Assembly (NCBI GenBank): GCA_935421135.1
Contig: OW285190.1
Location: 2,046,001 to 2,110,000 of the forward strand
DNA length: 64,000 nt
Direction of reading: 5' to 3'
Source of the DNA: Bugulina stolonifera
Lineage: Eukaryota > Bryozoa > Gymnolaemata > Cheilostomatida > Bugulidae
This document shows, in pieces, positions 11,830 through 22,809 of this stretch. The notes beneath the pieces were generated by a model. The model was not told where the DNA came from. It saw only the letters and a program-made list of their open reading frames with translations, and did no database searches. The first letter of the stretch is position 1, and each line of letters starts with the position of its first letter. A program made the position numbers and the translations under genes.

Positions 11830-12095
11830 ATACTGTACATAGCATGTACATGTAGGTGTACAATTAATAGCATATGCATGTACAATACATAACGCATATA
11901 TACACATGCATACATGTATATGTGCTATGTATTGTACATGCATACGCTATGTATTGCACTGGCTACAATATTTTATGTATATATACAATACATAACCATT
12001 CTCCCAATATTACAGGTCTATTGTAGCCAATACATGCATATGCTATTAATTGTACACCTACATGTATGTACAGTACACTCCCCCAGTATTGCATG
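11830..12095. repeat. Inverted repeat, MITE-like, ATGTACA-rich
   Basis: The segment TACATGTAGGTGTACAATTA continuing to AGCATATGCATGTA (about 11847-11883) is found reversed at about 12029-12066, with further matching outside (CAATACTG / CAGTATTG). Arms are roughly 50-65 bp around a ~150-bp centre rich in TACATGTA and TGTATTG. It lies upstream of the acetyltransferase gene and downstream of SNAPC3. Confidence 0.6.
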
Positions 12096-12099
12096 TATA

Positions 12100-12852
12100 T
12101 TGTAGCCATTTCTATTGTGAACAGACTAAGTACCCGGGAGTTGTCAGCTCCCAACTGAGGTCGCTAACCATGGACAAGAGAAAACAACAATGACTCAGTC
12201 CCCAGCTGTGCATGGAAAGCAGACTGTCAAATCTCATTTATTTACCAGGAGAACTAGTGAGGCATGCTAGAGACTCCATCACTATTATGACGATTATTAT
12301 ATTACTGTGTGTCACATGGGATAGACTCATCAAGTATATTGATTAGAACATAAGGTTGTCCTCTCCTGATTACCGTAGTTGATTAGCTGACTACCACATG
12401 TGTATTGGTTACATTATATTGCACTCACTGCCTTGGGGTTGGTTAGACGCCTATCCTTACATTTACATTTACAGTTTAGATGTAACGTACTTATTTTAGT
12501 TGTGCATCCTTTACAGAGTTGCCTTCTAAATACAACATTATCTATGAACACAAAGATAGAAAACTCTCCAAGAGAAGCGATTGACAATAGAAGGTTATAC
12601 CATACCCTCAGCCAAAGAACATCTCTCCCAACCCATACTTAACATTGTTATAGTCACATGTGAAATAAAGCGTTGGTTCAACTATTCCACAGTAATATTA
12701 TTTCGCAGTGATAATATATTACAAATCTGTCATTTTTACAATTGTACAGAATATAGGGCACAAGCAAGATAATTATGCTCATATTGATGTGCATGTATAG
12801 CACATTTGAACAAGCAATATGAAAATAAAACGTTGGAATTTTATACTCAAGA
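12100..12852. other. Intergenic sequence 3' of SNAPC3; no gene recognised
   Basis: AT-rich, with scattered short open frames lacking family resemblance. It probably contains the SNAPC3 3' UTR (transcribed leftward). I see no minus-strand AATAAA close to the stop codon. Confidence 0.4.
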
Positions 12853-14085
12853 TTAATGTGATGCAAACGCATTGTCAGTATACCGATAAGCCTGAAAGTC
12901 ACATATTTTGTTCCCCTCCGAGTCATAGTGAAGCATTTTATAGCAGACGTCACAATAGTGGGCGGGGTCAGATGTCGACAGAGCACTGCCTGCCACCATC
13001 CACTTAACAGCTCGGATCTGACAGGCATTGCATATTGTTAGCCTGGGTTGGACAGTCATGAGGTGGAGTGGGTAGGCAGGCAGTAACTGACAGTCTTCAG
13101 AATGCATCAAACGTATATCAGTAAACTGTATGACATGCTCACAGTTTCCTTGGTGGATGTAAACATAAGGCATGCCCAGCCGCAGTTTCAAGTCAATCAT
13201 CTTCACTGCATTCATCGGCTTGACGGGGAAGTTCTGGGTAAGACCCTTTTTTCTCAGCCAATCAATTATAGGCTGGCTGTAGTCTTTAGCCCTGAGATTT
13301 CTTCTGTCAACATAGAATGTATCTTCAATGAAGAACAAGGCAGAGTTGAATATCTCTTTTGCACGCTTTGATTGATTCGAGTCGTTTGGTGCTAGACTGA
13401 AATCACCGGGAATTTCAAAATCCTTGGGACATCTAATTGCATCCCTGAGTTGGACCAATGACGTGTGAGTTATAATTTGCACCAGCGCGTTGGGATAGCC
13501 GCGTTTGACATCGGCTCTTCTGAACATGCTTTGAGGTCTGTGTATATTGACTGTAATAATTGCTTCAGGAATAGTCATTCTGAGCTCAGGAGAAATGGTA
13601 TCCTTTGTATCAGTTCTGTTGTCGTTCTGTCGCTCATACTGTAAGATAGCGTATTTGTGTGACAAGTGTTCATCCTGCTTAAAATGATGCTCTAGCACCA
13701 TCCCGGCTAAATAGGCATGAGCCCGATAATTGGTTTTCTTGATTTGATTGTTTTCACTGGAATTCATGACTGTTTGCAGCCTGACGTCAGAGGGGATATC
13801 CTCCGGATTGATTTTCTTGAATGGTACCATACCCTCAGCGAAGAGAGATTCCACAGGATTGGTAACAATGAATAACTCCTCCCATATCTCACGGGGAATA
13901 GAGTCCGACTCTCCGCTGACAGATTTATAAGGTAGACTATCTATACCTTGCAGAGTCAACTCATCATAAGTCAAAACAGCACGCCATCTCGCAATGAACT
14001 CTTTTACCGATATTAACTTTGATATTTCCATGGTCTCCGAAGCAGCATCATTGATTCTTTCAAGAAGCTCGGGTTCATGGTCCAT
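12853..14085 (-). CDS. SNAPC3: SNAPC3 (SNAP50), snRNA-activating protein complex subunit 3, 410 aa, single exon
   Basis: A core subunit of SNAPc, which binds the proximal sequence element of snRNA genes and recruits RNA polymerase II or III machinery in the nucleus. The 410-residue length equals the human protein (~411). The N-terminal half is variable; the conserved block starts about residue 170 (TVNIHRPQSM, then SLVQLRDAIRCPKDFEIPGD, the 'LRDAI.C..D' signature). It then has FFIEDTFYVDRR, the helical PIIDWLRKKG, and a C-terminal zinc-binding module: PYVYIHQGNCEHVIQFTDIR, LMHSEDC, CNACQIRAVKWMV, DPAHYCDVCYKMLHYDSEGNK. Cys/His spacing is intact. Stop is TAA at 12853-12855. The gene appears intronless over the whole ORF although its neighbour WDR35 is intron-rich; an upstream non-coding exon is possible. 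Same strand as the acetyltransferase gene, 1.3 kb away. Confidence 0.94.
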   Translation of the reverse strand: MDHEPELLERINDAASETMEISKLISVKEFIARWRAVLTYDELTLQGIDSLPYKSVSGESDSIPREIWEELFIVTNPVESLFAEGMVPFKKINPEDIPSDVRLQTVMNSSENNQIKKTNYRAHAYLAGMVLEHHFKQDEHLSHKYAILQYERQNDNRTDTKDTISPELRMTIPEAIITVNIHRPQSMFRRADVKRGYPNALVQIITHTSLVQLRDAIRCPKDFEIPGDFSLAPNDSNQSKRAKEIFNSALFFIEDTFYVDRRNLRAKDYSQPIIDWLRKKGLTQNFPVKPMNAVKMIDLKLRLGMPYVYIHQGNCEHVIQFTDIRLMHSEDCQLLPAYPLHLMTVQPRLTICNACQIRAVKWMVAGSALSTSDPAHYCDVCYKMLHYDSEGNKICDFQAYRYTDNAFASH

Positions 14086-14489
14086 GTTGTTTGACAGAGA
14101 GGATCTCCACTCTTGTATCTTTTCTAAAACAATGAGACAGATTTTAACTAAATGATCGTCTCTTGTATTAGAGTAATTAGCCTAGTATAATACATCGGGT
14201 GGATTCAAATCTAGCATACAGTGAAATACCTTTTTAGTGCTGGGAACATATTCAATATAAAGTTCTATCAATGCATCATTAGTACAAACACATTGATGCA
14301 TTGCAAGAAGTTTTGCTTTAGTGATCAAAACTGGATATAAGATATTAATAGAATAAAAGCAACAGAATGTCTAATACTACATTTGCCCATTATACGTGTA
14401 CACATTGTGAGATGTACACATCCATGACCATCTAGATTGTTAATAAACTACACAGGCTAAAAAGAAGATTGGAAACCCCGTTGGCATTA
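14086..14489. promoter_or_regulatory. Region upstream of SNAPC3 (probable promoter); no motifs identified
   Basis: About 400 bases between the SNAPC3 start and a transposon end. It should hold the SNAPC3 promoter and 5' UTR by position. I see no TATA box or other element I would defend. Confidence 0.3.
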
Positions 14490-15027
14490 TGCTAGGGCCA
14501 CACTGACGCGATTTTTTGTGCGAATAGCGAATTTTGGCCAAAGGCGAATTCGCAAATCGCAAATTTTGTGCGAATTCGCGATAAATTAGCGATTTCGCAC
14601 TCGCTGATACCAATCAGCTAATTCGCAACTCGCTAATTTGTGATTGGCCAATTTTTACTTGTCACGTTACTGTCACGTGTTCAGAGCCACGGATTTTCAA
14701 TCAATCATGAGTTTAAATTATTATATTAAAATATTTATTTTAACTGATGAATAAAATGACTACTTCCGTTTGCAAGAATTGTGTAAAACGAATGAAAGTA
14801 AGAATAAAATAATAATTATATTTTTATTTTACATTTTTCGGAGTTCTAGTTCTGCAGTGAATGAGAAACGTGACCGGGGATAATAATTTTTGATCCCTCA
14901 TTGGGTGAAATAAATGCGAATTCGCTTATAGCTTTTGCAGTGTGGCACGCTCGATTATAATTTGCGAATTCGCCTTTGGCCAAAATTCGCTATTCGCACA
15001 AAAATTCGCGTCAGTGTGGCCCTAGCA
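14490..15027. mobile_element. 538-bp MITE with ~70-bp inverted repeats and TTA target duplication (PIF/Harbinger-like)
   Basis: Left end TGCTAGGGCCACACTGACGC and right end, reversed, give the same sequence through GAATAGCGAATTTTGGCCAA to the GGCGAATTCGC block. Flanks are TTA (14487-14489) and TTA (15028-15030). No coding capacity. TTA duplication is typical of PIF/Harbinger, hence the tentative class. The interior has more GCGAATT/AATTCGC repeats, likely subterminal transposase sites. Confidence 0.8.
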
Positions 15028-15036
15028 TTAGCATGA

Positions 15037-18008
15037 GGGCCATTCCATGGGGACTGATCAAATTTGCGTGCTGGCCCGACTCAGATTCTTTTGAAAATTT
15101 GCAGGTTGAAAGAGCACCCTTGAATTAGTGGGAAGCCACCAATTATTTTTGTATTTGACCCCTTTGGTTCCCGCAGCAGCTCGATGAAAAGTGGGAAAAT
15201 GTGGTGGGGACAACTCCAAATGGACTTTTTTGAAATTCCTGAACATTCAAATTATTACTGTGGCCACTGTATGATACTTAGAGCTGTAATTTTTGTTACA
15301 TAGATACTTTCATATATGTGCTTCAGTTTCACTACTCATTCAAGCTTGTATGGTCAACATATTGAGGGTCAGAGGTCACTGAAAACACCTCCCGGGGCTA
15401 ATTTGACCCAAATTCACTGAAAATCGACCAAATAAACACTGCTGGATATGATGAAAAGAAGGTTGATATAGAATAACTAAGGATTAGAGGTGCTCAACAC
15501 AAGGATAAATGAATTTTTGAGAACAAAAAAAACTCTCCAAAATGAACTGCATGGCGACAGCGGCTCAAATTCAACATGGCCGTCGTCCGAGTTGGCGTTT
15601 TGGGGCGTTATTCAAGGCTAAATCTACTAAACTTAGTAGTGAAAATTAATGCTGAAAATGTTGCTATATATACAATTCACACCTGTAGATTCCATTTCTG
15701 CAATAAAAACTTTGTCTTTTTGGGTCTAAAAGGCTGAATTCTCAGATTCAGATTTTACATACATTCGCTATAATATAGTGACTATATCGCCAATGCAGTT
15801 AATTGGCTATGGCCATAAAGGTCAGTCAAGACTTAATTTAAGGTGCAATTTGAGACTTGGCCTGGTTATGCAACCTACTTTGTGAAGAAAAATGGGTGAA
15901 ATCCGTTTTACTAGCCTAAACATGCAGTTTTGTTAACTTTGCCATTACTCTTCCTTTCACACGTTTGTTAAATGAGGCAGAATAGCTAAGCTAAGCAGTA
16001 TTTCCAGGTCAGATTTAACCAAGTATTGTTTAATGAAAAGGAAGGGGAAGAAGATGGAGCTCCATAGAACTAAGGCTTCTTTAATCAGTGGGTAAGGTGG
16101 TGTTTTAGCTCGGGATTTTTTTTATGGTCACCATTAGTTATCAAATTCTAATCAAAAATATACATGCAAAATTATAGCCACAGCCCACAAACAATAGTTT
16201 TGACAAACATACATAATATATACATGACTGTATTTAGCTTACAATTAAACCAGTCTTTACTAATTAGCTTCAAAAATATTTTTTGTTCATGATATGTGAA
16301 TAGTTCCTTTTCCGGTGTATAAGTGTTGTACAGTATTTATTAGAAAAGATTGAATTTCAGCAGTCCATAGTATAACAATTATTATGTCCAGGTCAATATG
16401 GTTGTCTGCACTTAGAAAGGTGAGATCTGCTCTTCTTTTATTCACTGAGCATAATTTTTTCAGATAAGTGGTTTTGTCTTTCGAAGGGTCAAAACTATCT
16501 CGATTGAAAATCAAGTTGTCGGTATAAGGAACGGTAAATTTGGCGAGGTGATGCTAGCAAGTACATTAAACATTATTACTTTTGGAAACAAGCGAACACT
16601 TGTAATATAATTTCAACTTGCTAGGTACAACTAAACTAAGTCTCACAAAACCATATTCATATTTTTGATTACTCTGTTAATTAAAAGTTAATGCATGTCG
16701 CACCACTTACCTTAGTTGTGGTCATTTATATAGGACCAAAAAGATATTTTTGGAGCTAATTAGCAAACACCAGTTTAATTGTCAGCTACATGTAAATATA
16801 TATAAAAATTGTTAAAAGTTATTGTTCGAGGGCTGTGGCTATAGTTATGCATGTACATGTACATGTATACATTTGATTAGAATTTGATAACTAATGGTGA
16901 CCCCAAAATTTGTCTTGAGCTAGTTTAAATAACCTTTAACTCCTCAGCCTTACCCACTGATTAAAGGTGCTTTAGTTCCATGGAGCATCACTTTCTTCAC
17001 CTTCTTTTTCACTAAACAATACTTGGTATAAGTCACACCTTGAAATACTGCTTAGATTAGCTATCTTACCTCATTTAACAAACGTGTGAAAGGACGAGTC
17101 ATGGTAAAGTTACCAAAACTGCATGTTTGCGCTATTAAAAAGGATTTTACCCATTTTTCTTCACCAATAAGGTTGTATAACCAGGCCAAGTCGCAAATTG
17201 TACCTCAAATTAAGTATTGACTGACTTCTATGGCCATAGCCAATTAACTGCATGGTTATGTCGTCACTATATTATAGCGAATATATGTAAAATTTGAATC
17301 TGAGAATTCGGCCTTTTAGACCCAAAAATACAAAGTTTTTATTGCAGAAATGGACTCTACAGGTGTGAATTGTACATATAGCAACATTTTCACCATTAAT
17401 TTTCACTACTAAGTTTAGTAGATTTAGCCTTGAATAACGCCCCAAAACGCCAACTCGGACGACGGCCATGTTGAATTTGAGCCGCTGTCGCCATATGGTT
17501 TAGTCTGCAAAGTGTTTTTTATTCTCAAAAATTCATTTATCCTTGTATTGAGCATCTTCAATACTTAGTTATTGTATATCAACCTTTTTTTCATCAGATC
17601 CAGCACTGTCTATTTGGTCGATTTTCAGTGAATTTGGGTCAAACTAGCCCCGAGAGGCGTTTTCGGTGACCTCTGACCCTCAATATGTTGACCATACAGG
17701 CTTGAATGAGTAATGAAACTGAAGCACATATATAAAAGTATCTATGCAACAAAAATTACAGCTCTAAGTATCATACAGTGGCCACAGTAATAATTTGAAT
17801 GTTTAGAAATTTCAAAAAATTCAATTTGGAGTTGTCCCCACTACATTTTCCCACTTTTCAACGAGCTGCTGCCGGAACCACAGGGGTCAAATAGAAAAAA
17901 AATTGGTGATTTCCCGCTAATTCAAGGGTGCTCTTTCAACCTGCAAATTTTCAAAAGAATCTGAGTCGGGCCAGCACGCAAATTTGATCAGTCCCCATGG
18001 AATGGCCC
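15037..18008. mobile_element. Foldback transposon copy 1 (2,972 bp, ~1.25-kb inverted arms, 4-bp target duplication)
   Basis: Ends GGGCCATTCCATGGGGACTG ... CAGTCCCCATGGAATGGCCC are exact inverted repeats, flanked by ATGA at 15033-15036 and 18009-18012. The arms pair over about 15037-16285 and 16730-18008 at roughly 85-90 percent by eye; the unpaired core is about 440 bp. A second copy is at 50679-53638. There is no transposase; each arm carries a conserved short frame beginning MAVVRVGVLGRYSRLNLL and the core a 75-codon minus frame (16287-16514), neither recognised. The class is not assigned; 4-bp duplications occur in several DNA transposon superfamilies. Confidence 0.88.
16287..16514 (-). 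other. Short open frame in the core of foldback copy 1 (75 aa), unrecognised
   Basis: The core of the foldback element carries a 75-residue minus-strand frame. In copy 2 the same stretch (about 51940-52170) keeps most residues, for example INTVQHLYTGKGTIHIS, but has indels that break the frame. It resembles no family I know; conservation could simply reflect recent common ancestry of the copies. Confidence 0.25.
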
Positions 18009-18737
18009 ATGAAAGATTTCACTCCCTTCTATGCCCTACTGAGCGCCCAATTATGTTCAAAATTCCAATAGGCACATTGGTTTATTATGAAAGCCCGCAG
18101 TGTCTGCCGCCATTCATTGTAAACAGGTAATCCTCTTCTAGTGAATAAATGAAAGAGTTGTTTTCAAATAAGATGGTAATCAGAAGTTACGCTCTTCTGT
18201 TACACTTGCTATAGTGTAAGCAGAAAGACTTTCCAGTAAGCATGAGTTGAGAAACCACTGCAAAACCAGTTATTGCTTTCCTGAACTGTAGTATACCAGA
18301 GCAGCACAGCAAAAGAGCTGTCAACAAACCCAAAAGCAAAGGGTAAAAATTATCAGGAGAGGAGCACAGAGAGATTCCGCTCCTCACCCCCAAACCTAAA
18401 GTAAAAGCTGCCATTGCAGATGCAGCAAATGTATAGGCAATATCTCCTCTTTATGCATGGTTGAGAAATTGAAAAATATGTGCCACATGTGTCCATTAGA
18501 TTCAATCCAGCAATATGATTCCATCGATCCTGACTGTATACTTTTTAAACCATTTGAAAACTCAACATGCCCCGTCTTCTGCTACGAAGTTCATAGCCTA
18601 TGTCTAATCAGTCAGATGTTGATGCCCCAGGTATAAATATACTCTGGCACATATTTTACTGTTTGCTATCCATTTCCAAAGTGTCGGCTTTCTAGCTTTT
18701 TAGTTGTCTCATATTGCCCTTCTTCCATTGCATTTTA

Positions 18738-19735
18738 CAGTCTTGGCCAAAAGTTTAAGACCGCCCATTGTTTCATGCACCAAATTCCTACATTCCAGTT
18801 AATAGCAAGAATAATAGAATCTGATGGGATTTTCTTTTGAATAAGCATAAACATTAACCACTGTGAATTTACCATTGTAAATTTACCATTGTGTCATGCT
18901 TTTTGTCATGCTTGACTCCACCATTTGTGAGCTGATTTTCATGAAAATGGGACGTAAACTATCTCTCTCAATTGCTTCTAGAGCACAATTAGTAGCCTTA
19001 GCAAGTGTTGGATTCTCGCAAAGAAGACTAGCAGAAAAGTTTCAAGTGAGCAAAACAGCTGTTCAAGAGGCATTGAGTCGATAAAGGAAGCAAAACAACA
19101 CAGTGACAGAAAGAGAAGTGGACGTCCAAGAGTGACCAGTGAAAGAGATGATACCATGATGAGACGTATCTGTGCACGGTCTCCTACCAGCTTAAGCAAG
19201 AAAATCCGGGCTAGCCTGCTTCATGCTGGTTGTTCAGTGAGTGAGAGAACAGTTTCACGTAGACTTAGTGATAAGTTTAAGCTGAAGTCAAGGAAACCTG
19301 CTGCGAAACCTCGACTAACTCCAGCTATGAGAAAGAAACGCATGGACTTTGCTCAACGTTACCAGAGCTGGACGGCTGAAGAGTGGTCTAAAGTGCTGTT
19401 TTCAAATGAATCAAAGAACAAAGTTGCAGAGAAACAACCATCATGTGCAAAAGAAATGGTAGAGACAATAAAGGCAGTTTGGGTGACAGACATCAGCAAA
19501 GAATACTGCCAAAAACTGATAAAAAAGCATGCCTCGTCGCTTAGAAGCTGTCATCAAAAACTGTGGAAGCCATACAAAATACTGACTCAGAAATTGCATT
19601 TCTTTCTTGCTTTGAGGTTTTGTAAACGTAAACACGCACTGTATAACGCTAATATAGCCTAAATATGTTTAAACAATGAAACATTGTTATTTATTGAGTT
19701 ATGCACAGGCGGTCTTAAACTTTTGGCCAAGACTG
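18738..19735 (+). mobile_element. Tc1/mariner-like element, 998 bp, with ~29-bp TIRs and TA duplication
   Basis: Ends CAGTCTTGGCCAAAAGTTTA ... TAAACTTTTGGCCAAGACTG are inverted, extending to AGACCGCC/GGCGGTCT, flanked by TA at 18736-18737 and 19736-19737. It lies inside the piggyBac relic, so it arrived later. Length is well under a complete Tc1 (~1.3-1.7 kb), in line with an internal deletion. Confidence 0.9.
18947..19585 (+). pseudogene. Tc1-like transposase remnant (internal deletion, frameshifts, D to N change)
   Basis: Reading starts at the ATG 18947 (MGRKLSLSIASRAQLVALAS). It shows the paired HTH (QRRLAEKFQVSKTAVQEAL; a stop follows at about 19081), then SERTVSRRLSDKFKLKSRKP and the first catalytic block WSKVLFSNES, where the family has DES: the catalytic Asp is now Asn. 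About 90 residues containing the second Asp block are absent. The C-terminus MPRRLEAVIKNCGSHTKY is intact but in another frame, ending TGA at 19583-19585. Full-length relatives have ~340 residues. Confidence 0.85.
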
Positions 19736-20899
19736 TATCTAAGTTACACTTACATTTGTATATATCTTACTTGTATAGTGTACCTGCTGGGGAAGCCAAA
19801 GCTGTGAGAAATGATGATGGTAAAATTTTGATCATCAAATACAGAGATAAAAAGGATGTCCATGTGCTGACTACCCTCCACGCATATAACATTGTACAGG
19901 CCAATGACAAGTCAAAACCTCTCCCAGTAGTAAAATACAACACTTATATGGGAGGAGTTGATCTTGCGGACAAAGTAGATAAATAAATAGGCAATTAATG
20001 AAGGGACACAAGTAGTCTGCCCACTTGAATGTCATGAAAATATGCACATGATACTTAAGCAACATATCTTGCATGTAACGCAGAAAGTAATTTGATTGCA
20101 TTCAGATTTCACGTTGTGCAAATTTATGTATATAGAAAGGAGTAGTGTGTACATGTATAGACTCAATTCCTTAGTTGCTTGAGCCATACACTTGTGGGAG
20201 ATACAGTAGAAAATGGTACAGGAAGCTAGCATTTCACATAATGCAAAAGGCACAGGTGAATGGGCATGTTTTATATAAGAAAAAACTTATTTTCCAGCCT
20301 TCTCTTTCCTGATGTTGTAAGAAACGGGCACGTTTGCCGTTTGACAGAGGCATTTTCTATCCGAATGCGAGCGATCAGAGGACACTGGTTGAAAAAAATG
20401 TCGAGTGCGCTACAGAAAAGGTCACCGTCGCGATGTATCAACAGAATGTACTTATTGCTCATCAAAGTCAGGATTGTGCATTAAAAATTTACCATACAAA
20501 AGCAGTTCTGGACCTAAGATAGGCACAAAATCGACAATCATACAACTAGCCTGTCATACACCTAATTTATATAAATATTATTACTGTATGAACTCAAATA
20601 TTGTATAATAAACAATGTTGTATGAAATAAATAACAGCTCTTTTTGGATTATAAAAAAGCAAAAAATTATCTTTTCAAAAAGTTGATATAAAACACAATA
20701 AATACCTGTTTTTTCTCAACTTCATATAGTATTCTTAGTACCATCCTGTAGAAAAAATTGCTCTTAACATCCAGGGCTTTGAATTTTGAGGATAGGCCCA
20801 ACAGAACCGTTTTAAAGGCAGTTTTCATGAACCACGATCAGTTATTCAATTTAGTGCTCAGGACTCTGGTACCTATTTCTATAGGATTTAAAAGGTCAA

Positions 20900-21183
20900 G
20901 TAGATAAATATATTTATTCTAGCTAGGGTCTGGTATGACTTCATTTCATAGCTAAAACCTCCAGATTCAGTTTCACTGCAAATATTCTCTAGACAACATG
21001 CTCAAAAATATGTTGACACGAACGAACCCACATGACCCCATTCATAATTTCCCAAAACTACAAAAGGCTACTTGAAAAGCTTCATGACAACTTGATATTC
21101 ATATTCACTTCACAGATTCACTTATTGTTATATAATCTTACATATTGTAGACATGCATCTGTATATAAAAATATTTGTTTCAG
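20900..21183. other. Spacer after piggyBac relic; nothing recognised
   Basis: AT-rich. A short open frame from 21032 runs toward the next exon but shows no family resemblance of its own; it could be part of the gene remnant that follows. Confidence 0.3.
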
Positions 21184-21594
21184 ATTTGAACCAGCACCTC
21201 ACCTTGAAGTTGGTTATATGAAGATGGATGAAGTGTTTAATCGGCCTGCTAATGTAGGTTAGTTATAATTTTTATTATCCAAATTGAGTATAATAAATAA
21301 GAGAAAATAAAATAAGAGAAATGAGCATCATGACTTGGGTGAGCTTATTCTGATTTAATTTCATGAGCCTGCTCTGGAAACTGCAGCTGTTACCCTACAT
21401 AGCTGCAGTTGTGTTGTCATAAATCACTTTTATACATACATTTTACATGTACATAAATGTAGTTGTTATAATTACCTAAACATGTTGTAGAGCCAGCAGA
21501 TGAATGGTGTGCTTGCAAAAAGTGTCAGGATATGCCTACTCAACCAGAATGCATCTGCTGTGATAATCATGATTCTGTCATCAAGCTGAATTAG
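21184..21594 (+). pseudogene. Two-exon fragment with a P2X7-C-terminal-like (P2RX7_C) cysteine-rich domain
   Basis: Exon 21184-21257 (FEPAPHLEVGYMKMDEVFNR) and exon 21491-21594 join in phase across a GT-AG intron to give PANVEPADEWCACKKCQDMP, then ECICCDN and a TAG. The W-C-x-C-x2-C-x2-M-x-T-x3-E-C-x-C-C pattern is that of the P2X7 receptor cytoplasmic tail domain. That domain also occurs alone in many cnidarian and sponge ORFs, often repetitive. In-frame sequence after the stop (CITGHLSGLELCL) resembles the next part of the domain, so the stop is probably a mutation. The parent gene is unknown. Confidence 0.5.
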
Positions 21595-22029
21595 TGCAAT
21601 CAGTCATTCCAGTGCATCACAGGTCACCTTAGTGGACTGGAACTATGTCTGAAACCCGTTTGATTCAGCTTGGAATAGCCACCTGACTTATCACCATAAG
21701 TGTGTCTGTACTGAACTTTCTAATTTAATGTTTTCTGTAGCCAAGCACACCACTTGGGCCCTAGATTGAACTTATGTTTGTCCTATATTGATTCATTTAT
21801 GTGTGGGGTGTAGGTGTAAACATAATGGCATACCTTAGCAAAACAGCACATGTACATAGTTACATATTACATAGGCTAAACACTCAAAACTTGAACTCTA
21901 TACTCCATAGAGACCGTCTTTGTTTTGTATCGCCATTGAATTTTCTCACAGCACAGTCCAAACACATTGAGAAATAGTTAGACTATAAGCATTGGCAGAA
22001 GCATTCTATTGCTGCTTTTAATATTTCTA
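21595..22029. other. No gene recognised; AT-rich
   Basis: Contains only the post-stop continuation of the Cys-rich domain at its left end and short unrelated frames. Confidence 0.3.
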
Positions 22030-22690
22030 ACCATTAAACTTTAGCTAAATACAGAGATGAGCTAATAATCAAGGGAGAGCTTGACATTGAGAGGGCAATT
22101 AGTCGTATTAGTTTGGTGGTTTACAGAAATAGAGAAGCTGAGAACCGAGTGTTGACAGGCAGTGTTATCAGCTTGCTCAATATCAGGAAGGCGCACCACA
22201 AAAAACGGCAGCGAGAGAGCTACCAAGAACCACAGATGTTGAAACTTTGACTGTGAAGAGCTGCCAATAAAAATTGGAAAAACACAATGGTAGGTAAAGT
22301 AAGTCTTTGTTTTGCATAGTTATTGAATTCTCTCACAGCACAGTCCAGAAACATTGAGAAATAGCTATACTATAAGCATTGGCAGAAGCTTTCTATTGCT
22401 GCTTTGAATAGTTCTAACTGTTCAACTTAAGCTAAATACAGAGATGACCTTATAGTCGAGGGAGAGATTAACATTGGGAGGGCAATTTGTCCTATTACCC
22501 TGGTGGTTTACAGAAATGGAGAAGCTGAGAACCGAGTGGTGACAGACAGTGTTATCAGTTTGCTCAATATCAGGAAGGCGCACGTCTAAAAGATGTCAGT
22601 GAGAGGGCTATTAAGAACCACAGATTTTGAAACTTTGACTGTGAAGAGCTGCCAGGAGATATTAGAAAAACGCAATGGTAAGTGGCTAGT
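22030..22690 (+). pseudogene. Two tandem copies of an exon from an uncharacterised repetitive ORF family
   Basis: 22030-22290 and 22440-22680 are diverged copies of one exon, and a third is at 28412-28610. The best-preserved reading is LVVYRNEEAENRVLTGSVIS, LLNIRKAH and TDIETLTVKSCQEILEKRNG. Copies in this region carry stops and a frame slip. Followed by an exon with the WHDHS motif (next entry). I do not know the function; I associate the pattern with repeated ORFs in cnidarian and sponge genomes. Confidence 0.5.
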
Positions 22691-22809
22691 ATCAGACGCA
22701 CTCGTTAAGACTATAGTTATTCTAGCAACCTAGACTAAACATACGTAATCCAGTACCACTTCTTTCACAATATCTTACACGTTAATTTAAAGAAAGTTTC
22801 ACACAGGTG

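Larger units (their letters stand above)
18530..20895 (+). pseudogene. Internally deleted piggyBac transposon relic, interrupted by a Tc1-like element
   Basis: The right end, TATAGGATTTAAAAGG at 20880-20895, followed by TCAA (a mutated TTAA), matches the end of the larger piggyBac at 27822. Coding remains: about 18560-18640 resembles the piggyBac N-terminal exon (compare 23150-23385). 19783-19986 encodes VPAGEAKAVRNDDGKILIIK and LPVVKYNTYMGGVDLADK, the third catalytic block of piggyBac transposases (D of MGGVD). 20300-20480 is the scrambled Cys-rich C-terminal zinc ribbon. The central transposase (first two Asp) is missing, and a Tc1 element sits at 18738-19735. Not functional. Confidence 0.75.

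Noticed and set aside
11961..12154. Short minus-strand frames rich in Tyr/His/Ile
   Set aside because: Produced by the ATGTACA-rich inverted repeat; no conservation.
17272..17469. 65-codon frame in the foldback arm as a host gene
   Set aside because: Present in every arm of the transposon family, so it belongs to the element; whether it is coding is unproven and is listed only as a low-interest observation.
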